From assembly GCA_934045075.1 (NCBI GenBank), contig OW203732.1, positions 5,001,501 to 5,065,500 of the forward strand: a stretch of 64,000 nucleotides of DNA, given 5' to 3'. Made by a program: the position numbers and the translations under genes. The notes below the pieces were generated by a model. It saw nothing but the letters and a program-made list of their open reading frames with translations, had not been told where the DNA came from and ran no database searches. This document shows positions 20,669-31,599 of this stretch, one piece after another (positions within the stretch are counted from its first letter, which is position 1; every line of letters starts with the position of its first letter). Source of the stretch: Yponomeuta sedellus (Eukaryota; Arthropoda; Insecta; Lepidoptera; Yponomeutidae).

Positions 20669-23600
20669 CTGAAATTAAAGGAGACAATAGGTAAGTTAAA
20701 ATTTGTTTTTAATATTAATGTTAGGGGCAATTAGTTAAACTTTCGTGCACAAACGTAAGACGTATGTGTAAATGTAAGTACTTAGTATCTAGATACCTAT
20801 ATCTATTACTATTCATGGGTTATACCATGCATAGTATGAATGCATTTTGAATAAATATTAGTATATCAACTTCGCTAATATATTCTGATTGATGGGTCTT
20901 GAATGAGTCTTTACTAAACAAAGCTACGCATACATTGCAAACATATTGTAACTGCACAGCATTTATTTATCGGTCGGTAGGTACACACTCATAAGTACCA
21001 ACACTATTTTTATCTACGTGGAGTTTATCAAAACACTTATGTAACCCAAGTGAATTTTTGGAGCGCATACAAAATAACATTTATCGTGGCTGTTTACTGA
21101 TAAGAATGCAATGTGCTCTGTATTGTTGAACTTCTTTCAATTATGTAAATTGACCTGCGCATAGCTACCTACCTTGGATTGTTTCAGCTCATGAATACTG
21201 TATTACATTGGACATGTAATAGGTACATACTATTACGCATTACTGTTTAGTATGCCGATGTAAATATTGGCCAATAGTTTTGGCACTCACGGGGAAGTTT
21301 TACTCAGTAAAACTCAATCACAATAACAAATTACCTATATAATTAATTACTTATTAGTCATAAAAAAGTAGACAATGAATAATTCTTCTTTATTTTACAA
21401 GGCCATTTTAATTTTGCCTCTATATTTATAAGTTTATAACCTATTCTCAGACCTAAGAAATATACACAAAATATTTCATAAAAATTGGTGAAAGCCGAGG
21501 AGTTCGATAACAAACACTGACAAGTTTATATATTTAAGGAAATATAGTTACATACCTACGTTACGTTGAAATCTATGAAAACAACACTCTTTTAATAAGT
21601 AAATAAGAGGGTTTCGTACCATTACTTAATCATCGGAATAGTGAATTTTATTTTTAGGAATCATTCGGAACCAGTTGTAGTGCATGTTATCGCCATTAAA
21701 TTGCGTCCGAACATAAAAACCAATTGGGACTTTCAATCTATTTATAGATTAAATTATTTTGAAAGAAAATACCAATCAAAGAACAAATTTTGCAGGTTTG
21801 GGGGTACTTCAGGTTGAACATTACATAACAACGTAACCAGGGTTTCTTATCAATCCACGGAACCCTATAAAGAGGCAAGTCATTGCCGATTTTTTACATG
21901 TTTCTGGTAAATTATCTTTCAAAGTCCAAGCGAGTATTGAAAATGCAAATAGACGCGACTCTACCCGGACATTAGATATTTAAATACATAATAGGTAAAA
22001 TGACATTGGCATACAATTTTCTTTGACACAGTATTGTGATGATTACGGGTAGAGCAAAGGTCATCCCAATCAACGCAAACATAGATTAACCACGGTACTA
22101 GACATTTATCAGGTGAGCTATCGCATTTTGCTTAAGTGGCTTATGATAAAGTGCTTACCTAGCTCGAATGTCGGCTCAATTTTTGATATATTTCGTACAT
22201 TTGACTGAAAATATTGAGCAATAGCGTGTAGGTGTTTTCGTTACAGGTGACATGCTGTCACGATCATACATTCTAACAATTTTAATGATTGCATAATATT
22301 GTATGGAATCAGGTGATGGGAGGGAGGGCGGTGCATTAACTAACCGCATGGTGCTTGTGGGATTTTTGGCGGAATTTAGCAAAGTAATTTTCACTTTTAT
22401 TGTTTCACGTGCTATTTTAATGACATGAATATACTTTTGATAAATGTGGTTTGTGGGTTTGATAGATAACAACATTACGAACATTTTAATACATTATTGT
22501 TTTCCTACACTTACATTTTAATAAAGAAAAAGTTGTCTAATATACTTCTATCTAAAATTATTAGTTTTATTGTCAAATTTTCTTATTAAAAACTAGGTAA
22601 GTACAGGATATGAAACAATATGTCTTGAATATGAGCGTCGCATCTATGTGTAAGCATCGCGAATCATTAAGAAATAGTTAGTAGTTATCAACTCTTGTAT
22701 GTCCCCACTGCTGGGGCATTAAGAAATACTTATGTCTTAAAGGTAAAGTTTAGGTAAAGAATTAACAGCAGCCTTAAGTGTGAATATCAAAAACGTCTCA
22801 AGTCCTTTTAGGCTTAACTTTAGTCGAGTTAAAAGAAACGTCTTAAATAAGAAACGATTTTATCACAACATTATCTTCTGACTTACGCAGATAAACGAGC
22901 CTCCTTGCCATTCGCGTTGACATTTGACTAAGCGCCTACAAGTCTGCCTACCCTCCCGGTATAAAAGCAAGGTTTGAGTTTAAACCTTGTAGAGTTCATA
23001 TAACCCTGACGTTGTTGCATGGAGATATACTTGGAGCACAAGTTTAATAAGTTGGTGATAATTATTATCCGCACATGCCCATACATGTGACATAAATAGT
23101 GGGCTGTTGACGCCGGTTATTGTTAAGGCCACTTCGCTTGAAGTTTTCTGATTATTAATATTGAAAATAGATTAGATTACAAATACCTACAGTCTATTTA
23201 TTCTTACTTGTCCAATTTAGTAAACAAGATTCTAACCTTAAAATTGAGATTAGATGCCTAAACTAGACATTTTCTCGCAAATTCATAAACTATCATGAAC
23301 TATGTTTATAAAATTGGCAATGGAAATATGGCAGTTTTGGACTAAAAAGTCACAGTTTAAGGGTAGAATCTTGTTTACTAAATTGGACAAGTAAGAATAA
23401 ATAGACTGTAGCTTGCTTATTAGTATCGGCAACCGGTGTCGATAAATTCATTTTGTTGTTTAACATAACCCATTTGGATTTCTGTACGTTAATACAAATC
23501 CTAACCTTTGTAAAACTGTTGCTATGTATGATACAGATCGATGATATTGATCATTGAGTACTAAGTCGACTGTGAAAGTTAAACCGGATTGCTTTACTAA

Positions 23601-24057
23601 AACTCCCTTTAAGTTCTTAGGGCTGGGGCACACAGAAAGGACGTGGGCGTGGGAAAGACGACGCGTCGTAGAATTTGCGCCTTCGCCTCGCCCTTCCTGT
23701 GTGGGCACACACAGTCCTTCTGTACGTTTTGTATGAAAGTAAATTGGTAAGATGCCGCGCCCTCGCCCCACGTCCTTTATGTGGGGCCGAAGCCTTAGCC
23801 CAGCAAAGAAAAAAACCCAACTACAGGTTTCGAGTATATCTACGATTAATACTTCGAGAACATGAGAGACAGCGAGAGCGGACCGGTTCCAATCAAAATA
23901 TTTACAAGCAATTTAATGTCATACTGGTTACAAAATAACAAGTACCTTAAATACACTACTGTCCATAAAACGAATCATTGTTATAATTGGCTGCACCTAC
24001 CTTGATGGACTTCTTGTAGTTGACCAGCTGGTCAGTGGCGGGGTCCCTGGAAGCCAT
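19199..24057 (-). CDS. Cat: Catalase (2 exons, 508 codons)
   Basis: Haem catalase (EC 1.11.1.6): converts hydrogen peroxide to water and oxygen in peroxisomes. Exon 1 is 24057-24001 ([19 protein letters not shown]), exon 2 is 20668-19199; they join in phase 0 across a 3.3-kb intron with GTAGGT and TTTCAG ends. Visible are the proximal active-site signature [18 protein letters not shown] with the catalytic His, the distal-site Asn region [11 protein letters not shown], and the haem-ligand signature [14 protein letters not shown] with the proximal Tyr. It ends NKYHANL; animal catalases use an atypical C-terminal ANL-type peroxisomal signal. Length matches the family (about 505-510). Coding sequence is very GC-rich, giving long false antisense frames. 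Complete, with no damage. Confidence 0.97.
23190..23408. mobile_element. MITE with 45-bp perfect terminal inverted repeats
   Basis: Starts CAGTCTATTTATTCTTACTT and ends with the exact complement over 45 bp. Flanked by TA on both sides (23188-23189, 23409-23410), as for Tc1/mariner elements. 219 bp, non-coding. The perfect arms suggest recent insertion. Confidence 0.88.
23616..23798. mobile_element. MITE-like element with imperfect inverted ends
   Basis: Ends cttagggctggggcacacag... and ...ctttatgtggggccgaagcc form a ~30-bp imperfect inverted repeat with a shared GGACGTGGG core. It resembles the gggcttggcccc ends of the foldback at 26677-28522. No clear target duplication. Confidence 0.5.
24001..24057 (-). 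CDS. Cat: Catalase exon 1
   Basis: 19 codons, [19 protein letters not shown], ending AAG|GTAGGT. A typical insect catalase N-terminus, and in phase with exon 2. Confidence 0.93.
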
Positions 24058-24155
24058 GGTTGTCGGTGGTCGATGGTGGCGGTGCCTAGAGAAAGCCTGG
24101 AGCGACTCACTGGACGCGTCCTCTGATACTAATAAAAGCCGCGCCGGCCACCGTG

Positions 24156-24163
24156 TTATATAG
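24156..24163 (-). promoter_or_regulatory. Catalase TATA box
   Basis: CTATATAA on the minus strand about 100 bp upstream of the catalase ATG, which leaves a short GC-rich 5'UTR. Position and sequence suit a core promoter. Confidence 0.65.
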
Positions 24164-24468
24164 AGTAGGCGTGAGGACCCGCGCATATTGCGTGCTGTCG
24201 CGCATAGAGACTAGATTGTTTCAATTATGTATGATCTTGTTATTGTAGGCGACTTAATCAGTTCTCAGTTTGTTTTTGGGTAGGTGATGCCAATGACGTT
24301 GGGTCAGTGAATGCATTAACGAGATCATACCTACATATTATATTATATTTAGTGAGTGACAATCTGTGTCCATAGTCAAACTTTGTCTATCATTGAATTT
24401 AAAAATTCAATGCTACTATCACTGAATGGATATCTACAGCGTAATACCTAGGAAGAAATAGTGAGATG

Positions 24469-26221
24469 ATTTTGTAACGGTGCAAACCTCTTCACACCAT
24501 TTTTATTTCTTTTCTATCTATCATTATCAAATATTTAAATTATGTACGTCACACATTCTTCGATTTCCCTCATTTTTCACCACTACTACTTTACCCTTTG
24601 ACCAGATCTGACTTTTTACCTGCTTCTCCGTTTATCCGTTTTTATGCAGTTTTCTGTTTTATTAAAATATTCTACAAATAAAACCACACCTGAAGTCGTT
24701 CCAGAGTTTATTATTAATTTTAAAAGATAAACAACGTTCTACTGGCGCCCAACGTGGGGCGCAATTTTTCAAAATTCTAAAGACAAAACCTCCACAGGTT
24801 AAACTACAAGGAACTCTTTGGCTGTAAAATAAAAACTTCACCCTCACCCCATCCTTACCTCATTACTAAAATAATTTCTTAACATCTTTTTTTATAGTAT
24901 CCGTATTCTTTTTAAATATTTTAACTGTCAACTTGTACAAAACGTACCAATGCCAACTTTTATAGTTCTGATTTTCTGTATATATAATCACCACATTACC
25001 TTTTCGGACACATCTTCATACTATTTGTCTATTTATTTATTGACTTTATTTAAACTACCCTTACCTTGTGTATCTCTAAACCTTAAACTAAGAGTACCTA
25101 CCTTTTTTAAATTGTCCTTTAGTGCATACTAAAAGCACACTTACACCACTATCCTCCAGGATATTTGCTAACCATTTTTTTTTATAACATCCAAACATTT
25201 AATCAGGTGCGGCGACAACACGTTAAATAAGCCTAGGTCAATTAATTTATTTATCAATCGCGTTATCTAATTAAACGCGTTACGGTAGCCACCATAGCTC
25301 TTAAGAGCAAAACTACGACGGAATCTACCCCGTCGGGTATTATGTACCCAATATTATAAATATTTTTAAAATGTAAATAATTTTCATACAGCGGATTGTG
25401 AGTCAATAAATAAGCCTTACCACTACTGAATACCAGCGGATGGTAACTGGCTAAATAAGCCTATTTAGGCAAGTTCCAGGATAAATATTATTAATAAAAA
25501 TAGATTTTGTCTACAATGAATAAACGTCTTCACCTTTTACTTTAGTTGAAGACAATGATAGATGATTCATGCTAGGGATGAATGATAGATGATGAATAAA
25601 AGGGGAACTGCCTAATGTAAATATTAATTGTAAATATCACTCACACACTCTAAATTTTTTTTCATCGCCCATCGTTTATATTTTATTTTAATATTTAAGA
25701 ATAACCATATTTACTTACCCATCCCATATACCCGACCTTCATCGACCTGACTCATGACTTTAAATTTTATTATTACGACATTTTTTTTTAATATCGACTT
25801 TACTCTGGACCTTGTGTTTAAATTTTAATTTAATTATTTACCTCTCTTGACTTAAAATTGTAATACTTATATTTTTTTTAATTTGACAATATTTTTTTTA
25901 AATATATATATTTAAGAAAAAAAAATTTTACCGGTTGCCCCCGGGTAGTTTAACGGTGCAAACCTCTTCACACCATTTTTATTTCTTTTCTATCTATCAT
26001 TTTCAAATATTTAAATTATGTACGTCACACATTCTTCGATTTCCCTCATTTTTTACCACTACTACTTTACCCTTTGACCAGATCTGACTTTTTACCTGCT
26101 TCTCCGTTTATCCGTTTTTATCCAGTTTTCTGTTTTATTAAAATATTTTACAAATAAAACCACACCTGAAGTCGTTCCAGAGTTTATTATTAATTATAAA
26201 AGTTATACAACGTTCCAATTT
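24469..26221 (+). mobile_element. Non-autonomous LTR retrotransposon, same family as 17153-18009
   Basis: LTRs at 24473-24741 and 25949-26217 (tgtaacggtgcaaacctctt ... caacgttcca), with 4-bp duplications ATTT at 24469-24472 and 26218-26221. The PBS TGGCGCCCAACGTGGGGC starts at 24743 (tRNA-Lys). The internal region is ~1.2 kb of AT-rich sequence with only short meaningless frames; part matches the internal region of the smaller copy. One end of each LTR has a point change from TG...CA. Confidence 0.88.
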
Positions 26222-26840
26222 ATGCCTGGTATTAAGACTGGTAAACACCCGTAATTATCATCTTTTAACAGTCGTGTTCGATAATTACCTGTAATAAAAA
26301 ATACGCAAGTCTAAAACTTTCGTAAGGACTACAAATTGTTGACTTAAATTCAGATAATAGTAGTTAATGCGGATTAAGTCAATAATACCAGTCTACCGGT
26401 TCCAGATGCTTAGTTATCAGTACGCGGTAACATAACCAGAGAATCATCATTATCATCAACCCACTGTCTCCCCACCGAGGGGGATGGGTCTCTTCCCTGA
26501 GAAAGGTACCAGCGAATGAAATTAATTATGACGAAACGCTAAAATTCATTGTAGAATTAAATGTCTCGTTCACAGATTTATTCTATATTTAATTTTGTAG
26601 ATATATGTACATTTAAAAATTTTAAATGCTTCAAAGAAAAGTTAAAACAGTCGGAAAAGTTAAAAGCGTTTTGCTTAGGGCTTGGCCCCATTACCACGGG
26701 TACGGCACCGCCACCGTAAAACAGCGCGGCACCGTCGCACGGCGCCCGTGCCGCAGCACGGCGCCGTGTGACGGTGCACTGCGCGGCGCGCTTGGCTCGC
26801 ATTCGATGTTTTGCAGTCGGTGTGTAGGTACGTGCAAAAA

Positions 26841-27009
26841 ATGGATGACAATATCGAAATAGACTTTTTTATTTCGTTAGTAGAGGCACGTCCCGTGCTC
26901 TGGGACAAAACAAGTGACAATTTTAAGGACAAACTTCTAAAAACAGAACGTTGCCGGAACAATTTTGAATCATTTGATGACAAAGACAATAGAGAAAAGA
27001 CAAAACTGG
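26841..27009 (+). pseudogene. MADF-domain exon, left arm (damaged)
   Basis: Reads MDDNIEIDFFISLVEARPVL then WDKTSDNFKDK, the start of a MADF (Myb/SANT-like) DNA-binding domain, and ends at GTGAGT. Compared with the right-arm copy it has lost about 12 nt, removing the conserved W of the domain centre. No downstream exon is visible. Confidence 0.65.
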
Positions 27010-27321
27010 GTGAGTAGGTACTAACCATTTATTTATCTTTAATAATTTCGTGATAACCGTAGGTATGTACCGTGGTTTCATCAAGCTATAGGTACCTTTT
27101 TTTGCTAAATAGCCCTTTCGCTGTTAAAATAAGATCTATAGCATTGGTCAGGTTGATGAGACCACTGTATTACTAACTAATTTACTAACTAAGCTCGGTC
27201 AGTCGCAGACGCAAAACAAAGAGAACCATGTCGTACAATGCTCGTCTTTACTTGTAGGTATTTTATTATTGACGTCGTCGCTTACACAGGAACCCAGATT
27301 TGGTAAAAAAGCCACGTAAGA

Positions 27322-27658
27322 ATAGTATATTTCATTACAAGTGCGGAAAGGCTGTCCAAAAAATGTCTACCCGAGCCGAGGCGCAGGCGAGAGTTGAAAG
27401 TCGGAACAAGTTGCAATGACGGTTCCGCACGTGTACTGATTGACTATTTTCAATACATTTGCGTAAAAAATAAAGAAATTTAATAAGGAAAATTATTTGG
27501 AATCGTAAAAGAATATAAACAGAGATTTTTTTTTCTTCACCCATTCTGGTAGGCAAAGGCAAACTATGCCCATACAGCCAAGCCTACAGTAGTATTTTTT
27601 TATTGATATGAAATGAAAAAGAAATTTAATGAGATGAATTGAAATGAAAGCTTATTGT
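27322..27658. repeat. Dispersed repeat forming the foldback spacer
   Basis: About 330 bp (tatatttcattacaagtgcg ... tgatatgaaatgaaaaagaa) also present at 30265-30625. Both copies carry a cattctggtaggcaaagg-like segment and an attcatttc-rich tail. Probably a retroposon inserted between the arms. Confidence 0.65.
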
Positions 27659-27793
27659 AAGGAAATATACTATTCTTACGTGGCTTCTTTTACCAAATCT
27701 GGGTTCCTGTGTGTAAGCGACGCCGTCAATAATAAAATACCATCAAATAAAGACGACTATAGTACGACATGGTTCTCTTTGTTTCGCGTCATC

Positions 27794-27979
27794 GACCGAC
27801 CGAGTTTAAAAACCTATTTAGAGGCTAAAAATTTCACCCATGCCGGGATTCGAACCCGCAACCTCTGGCTATCCGTACCAGCGCTCTACCAATTGAGCCA
27901 ATGGGCGACTCACGGCATCAGTGAAATTTCGAACCTCTTTACAATATTCTCTGTATTACGTACAGACCGACCGAGTTTA
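27794..27979 (-). mobile_element. SINE family A inserted in the foldback right arm, 15-bp target duplication
   Basis: Direct repeats GACCGACCGAGTTTA at 27794-27808 and 27965-27979. The minus-strand tRNA-like head (GGCTCAATTGGTAGAGC, B box GGTTCGAATCC) is preceded by a cgaacctctttacaat segment as in the copy at 3769-4004. Confidence 0.85.
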
Positions 27980-28178
27980 GTTAGTAAATTAATTAGTAAG
28001 AGCCCTTAGTTAGTAAATACAGTGGTCTCATCAACCTGACCAATGCTATAGATCTTATTTTAACAGCGAAAAGGCTATTTAGCAAAAAAAAGGAACCTAC
28101 AGCTTGATGAAACCACGGTACATACCTACGGTTGTCAAGAAATTATTAAAGATAAATAAATGGTTAGTACCGACTCAC

Positions 28179-28359
28179 CTAGTTTTGTATTTTTTCTATT
28201 GTCTTTGTCATCAAATGATTCAAAATTGTTCCGGCAAACATCTTTCCACCCTTCTTTTTTTAGATGTTTGTCCTTAAAATTGTCACTTGTTTTGTCCCAG
28301 ACCACGGGACGTGCCTCTACTAACGAAATAAAAAAGTCTATATCGATATTGTCAGCCAT
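28179..28359 (-). pseudogene. MADF-domain exon, right arm (intact as an exon)
   Basis: Reads MADNIDIDFFISLVEARPVV, WDKTSDNFKDKHLKKEGWKD and then VCRNNFESFDDKDN, with both conserved Trp positions, and ends at donor GTGAGT. MADF domains bind DNA and accompany PIF/Harbinger transposases. With no further exon nearby it is a transposon gene fragment. Confidence 0.65.
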
Positions 28360-28659
28360 TTTATGCACGTACCTACACACCGACTGCGAAACATCGAATG
28401 CGAGCCAAGCGCGCCGCGCGGTGCACCGTCGCACGGCGCCGTGCTACGGCACGGCGCCGTGCGACGGTGCCGCGCCGTTTTACGGCGGCGGTGCCGTACC
28501 CGTGGTGATGGGGCCAAGCCCTCGCAATGATCTTCTGAAATGGGTTTAACTTAACTTCATAAATAACATAACATTTACATACAGCCCTATATTACATATT
28601 ACATTGTTTTTGGCCCCACACAAGGATAAGTGTAATCTTCTTCCAAAATATACTCTTTA

Positions 28660-28830
28660 GTTAAAATATTATTATCTAAAACGTATAGGTTCACTATACG
28701 TTTTAAATAAAAAGATTTTAACTAAAAAAAGTCTCAAAAATTTACGGTGTTATTTATAAAAACAGAATTCAACACTCCAGATGTAGCAAACTACATCTGG
28801 GGTATTCTATTGAATTCTATTCAAAAATAG
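28660..28830. repeat. Cluster of small hairpins
   Basis: AAAACGTATA...TATACGTTTT (about 28678-28704) and CCAGATGTAG, 4-nt loop, CTACATCTGG (about 28774-28797), flanked by gaattc-containing inverted arms. Possibly an old MITE. Confidence 0.5.
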
Positions 28831-28839
28831 TCTGTGGGA

Positions 28840-29680
28840 ATGGGAAATAAGTTACCACAGATTAATCAAAATGCCTCTGAGGAGTGTACTAAAGCAATTG
28901 TATTTTCATGAGCAAATTTTACACCGTTAAACTTTAAAAACAATGAATATAAACAGCTGTTAACAGTAGCTCTGCTTTCTCTGCTCTCAATAGCTCTGCT
29001 TAATTAAAAATGTATAATATTTTTACGTGGACGCAATAAAGTGAACCAAACTGCTTTTCCTCGGTGTAGTCCTTGTGACATTGGTGAAATTGCCTTGGAT
29101 AAAACAGGGCAGTAGGAAAATTTATTTTAATTTTATCTACAGTTAAAACATTCAATAACAAACAGCCTATAAGCGCCATATGTGAAGTGCTGTGTGAATT
29201 TGTCAAGATAGAGGGCAACGTGACGTGACGTGACGTGACACGTAACAATGGATACATAGGAATGACTGCCTAATACTTGAATTAAAATGTTTATAGTTCA
29301 CCTTTTGTCGTTCTACGCTATCGTAGCATAAAAATCATAACAATAATAATTCAACTTGAGAACTTAACAGTAAAGGTGGCAACGCAATAAGCGACTGCCC
29401 TAACCGCGATAAACGACTATCGCGCAAAACAAGTCGCGCGACCGGCGCGCGCGCACCAACGATACACCACATCACATCATATTGAAACCGGTTATATCGA
29501 AAGATAAGCTAGATAATAACCACTGTCGGATCATCATCACCATCACCATCAGGCATTCGACGTCCACTGAAGGGATGTCTCCCTTACGGTTTTCCAAACT
29601 TAGGTTCCTTCTGGGGATCTATATAACTATACAGTCAATGAAGCACGCGCTCCTTTGAGAATCATCGTCATTATCACCAG
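28840..29680. other. Intergenic, no gene seen
   Basis: A short GTGAC tandem run near 29220-29240 and a GC-rich patch near 29390-29460. Nothing assignable. Confidence 0.4.
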
Positions 29681-29689
29681 TCCACCTTA

Positions 29690-29872
29690 GCCTACTGCTG
29701 GGTTTACTAAGCCTTTCCCCGTCACGCCATTATTCCCGGTCTCTAAGTATTCACGGATCCACCACTCCACCAACCCGGACTTGGCCTCCGTGGTGGAGTA
29801 TGGCCTAACCGTCTTGCGATGCAGGAAGAGACCCGTGCCCCAGCAGTGGGGACGTACAAGGGTTGATATCGA
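29690..29872 (+). mobile_element. LINE 3'-end fragment (same family as 16250-16585)
   Basis: Contains caacccggacttggcctccg, gatgcaggaagagacccgtg and the terminal ggggacgtacaagggttgat. 5'-truncated. Confidence 0.6.
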
Positions 29873-30264
29873 GTGGTTGGTATTTCTGGAATCCATGAAA
29901 CGAATAAATCAATGTAGACGTGTATTAATTTCCGTTTTTAACAATTTTATCAACCTCCTGCTTACATTGAAGGAATTTATCTCAATTCTTAAATGTTCGT
30001 TTCAATGAAGAAAACCGTTCCGGAATAGTTTAGAAGTATTTTTTTTTTGTTTTTCAACCTGAGCAAGAGGAGTAGAAATAAGTGAAAGAAAAGGAGAGAA
30101 AGACGTTGAAAAGGAAGGGAATTACACTTTATCCCCTTAACGCGCAGAGCGACTATTTCTTTGATTGGTTTTGGACTTTATTTTTTAGTGATAAAGTTCA
30201 ATTTAAGGGGGCATAAGAATTCCATTATACGGAAAACGGTTGAATAGTGTGTAACCTGTAAGCA

Positions 30265-30625
30265 ATAGTATATTTCATTACAAGTGCGGAAAGGCTGTCA
30301 TTGCAAAGAGTTCCGAGAAATGTCTACATGAGCCGAGGCGCAGCCGAAGGCGAGGGTTGACAGTTGGAACAAGTTGCAAAGACGGTTCCGCACAAGTACT
30401 GAACGACTATTTTTAAATTTTTAATACAGTTGCGAAAAAAATAAGCAATTTAATAAAGAAAAAATATTTGGAAAATGGCGCCAACTGAAAAAAATATAAG
30501 CAGAGATTTTTTTCTTTACCCATTCTAATAGGCAAAGGGAACTATGCCCATACAGCCAAGTCTTCAGTAGAATTTTTTTATTGATATGAAATGAAAATGA
30601 AATTTAATGAGATGAAATGAAACCT
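30265..30625. repeat. Second copy of the foldback-spacer repeat
   Basis: Starts agtatatttcattacaagtg and ends tgatatgaaatgaaaatgaa; co-linear with 27322-27658 with small indels. Confidence 0.65.
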
Positions 30626-30877
30626 AACTTAACTCATTCAACCAAATCATTAAATCTGATATTGAAACAAATTAGTATCTTATAAAAACTTCTATGATTT
30701 TTTTTAGTAAAAACTTTATGGTTGGTTTTTCTTTTTTATAGACATTATTTTGACAGCTGGGAAAGAAAAGGCACGAGTGCGGTAAAGGTAAAAAAAAGCA
30801 CGCGTGTGTAATAGCCCCCATCCCGTACGCTATACGTCCCTGTAATACGCCACTTTTTGAGCAACTGTATTAAAATA

Positions 30878-31098
30878 GTACATTACACAACTAGGGTGGT
30901 AATACAAAGAAAGGCCGAGATCGCAGAAGTTTGCGGCCCGAGCTGCAAGCGAGGGACTTAAATATGCGATCGAGAGCTTTCTTTATTACCTCTCGTGTTG
31001 TGTCCATTTTTTTATTTCTACACTTGGCCAGAAAGCGGTTTTTTCCGTACGCGCAGCGTGCGGAAAAAGCCACTTTATGGCCAGGTGTGGCATAAAAT
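30878..31098 (-). repeat. Double-hairpin interspersed repeat, copy 2 (inverted relative to 15928-16140)
   Basis: Contains the complement of every block of copy 1: gggtggtaatacaaagaaag, the cgatcgagagctttcttt arm, and the GC-rich hairpin around 31035-31080. Confidence 0.7.
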
Positions 31099-31387
31099 TA
31101 ATTACCTAACACTATTGTTTCAAGCAGTGCAATATCTGATAATGCTAGTAGCTGTTAGATTAATTTTTATACGTCATGTACTTAATATCAGAATAGCAAC
31201 CAATCGCACCAATTTCCTTCATCGTGATAAGATAAGCAACACATTTTTATTTCTGTATCAGATCAATCTACAAGTGTAATTTGTAACGAAAAATAATCAT
31301 AGTGTCTGTTTGTTTCACGGTTCAGTATTAACAATAACATATACAAGCGATAAGACCACCAAATGTATTACTTAGATTTAAGAAATC

Positions 31388-31590
31388 ATAATATAAGGAA
31401 CACAAACCGGGGGGTATGCAGCAGCGCCTCCTGCAGTACAATTCCACCAATCTGCGATCCCCAACCCGCAAGCCCAGCGTGGGGATTATGGGCATTACCC
31501 CCAATTGGCACAACCTTGTACAATGGAGCTTATTAGGGGAGGGATATGTCCAGCAGTGGACTAATATAGCCCGAAGAAGAAGAAATCATG
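31388..31590 (+). mobile_element. LINE 3'-end fragment ('agcagtggactaatata' type)
   Basis: Begins ggggggtatgcagcagcgcc and ends gggatatgtccagcagtgga. A closely related copy is at 50315-50545. Fragments of the opposite orientation are at 37425-37580 and 49845-49995. Confidence 0.6.
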
Positions 31591-31599
31591 GTTGCAATT

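Larger units (their letters stand above)
20669..24000. other. Catalase intron 1
   Basis: AT-rich. Holds a Tc1/mariner-type MITE (23190-23408), another inverted-repeat element (23616-23798) and a scrap of the 'cttgtatgtccccactgctg' LINE tail near 22695. No other gene was seen. Confidence 0.6.
26677..28522. mobile_element. 1.85-kb foldback transposon carrying a MADF-domain exon in each arm
   Basis: The left arm (26677 to about 27335) and right arm (about 27658-28522) are inverted copies of ~650 bp, beginning agggcttggccccattaccac and ending in its complement. Just inside the ends are GC-rich gcacggcgccgtg repeats. Each arm then has an ATG, a MADF-type exon and a donor site. The spacer (27336-27658) is another dispersed repeat, and a SINE interrupts the right arm. 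GGGC...-type ends plus a MADF protein suggest a PIF/Harbinger relative; no clean 3-bp target duplication was found. Confidence 0.7.

Noticed and set aside
23460..23938. Overlapping open frames on both strands
   Set aside because: They coincide with the inverted-repeat element at 23616-23798.
24950..25132. 60-codon frame inside the LTR element
   Set aside because: Hydrophobic AT-rich frame without Gag or Pol motifs; the element is non-autonomous.
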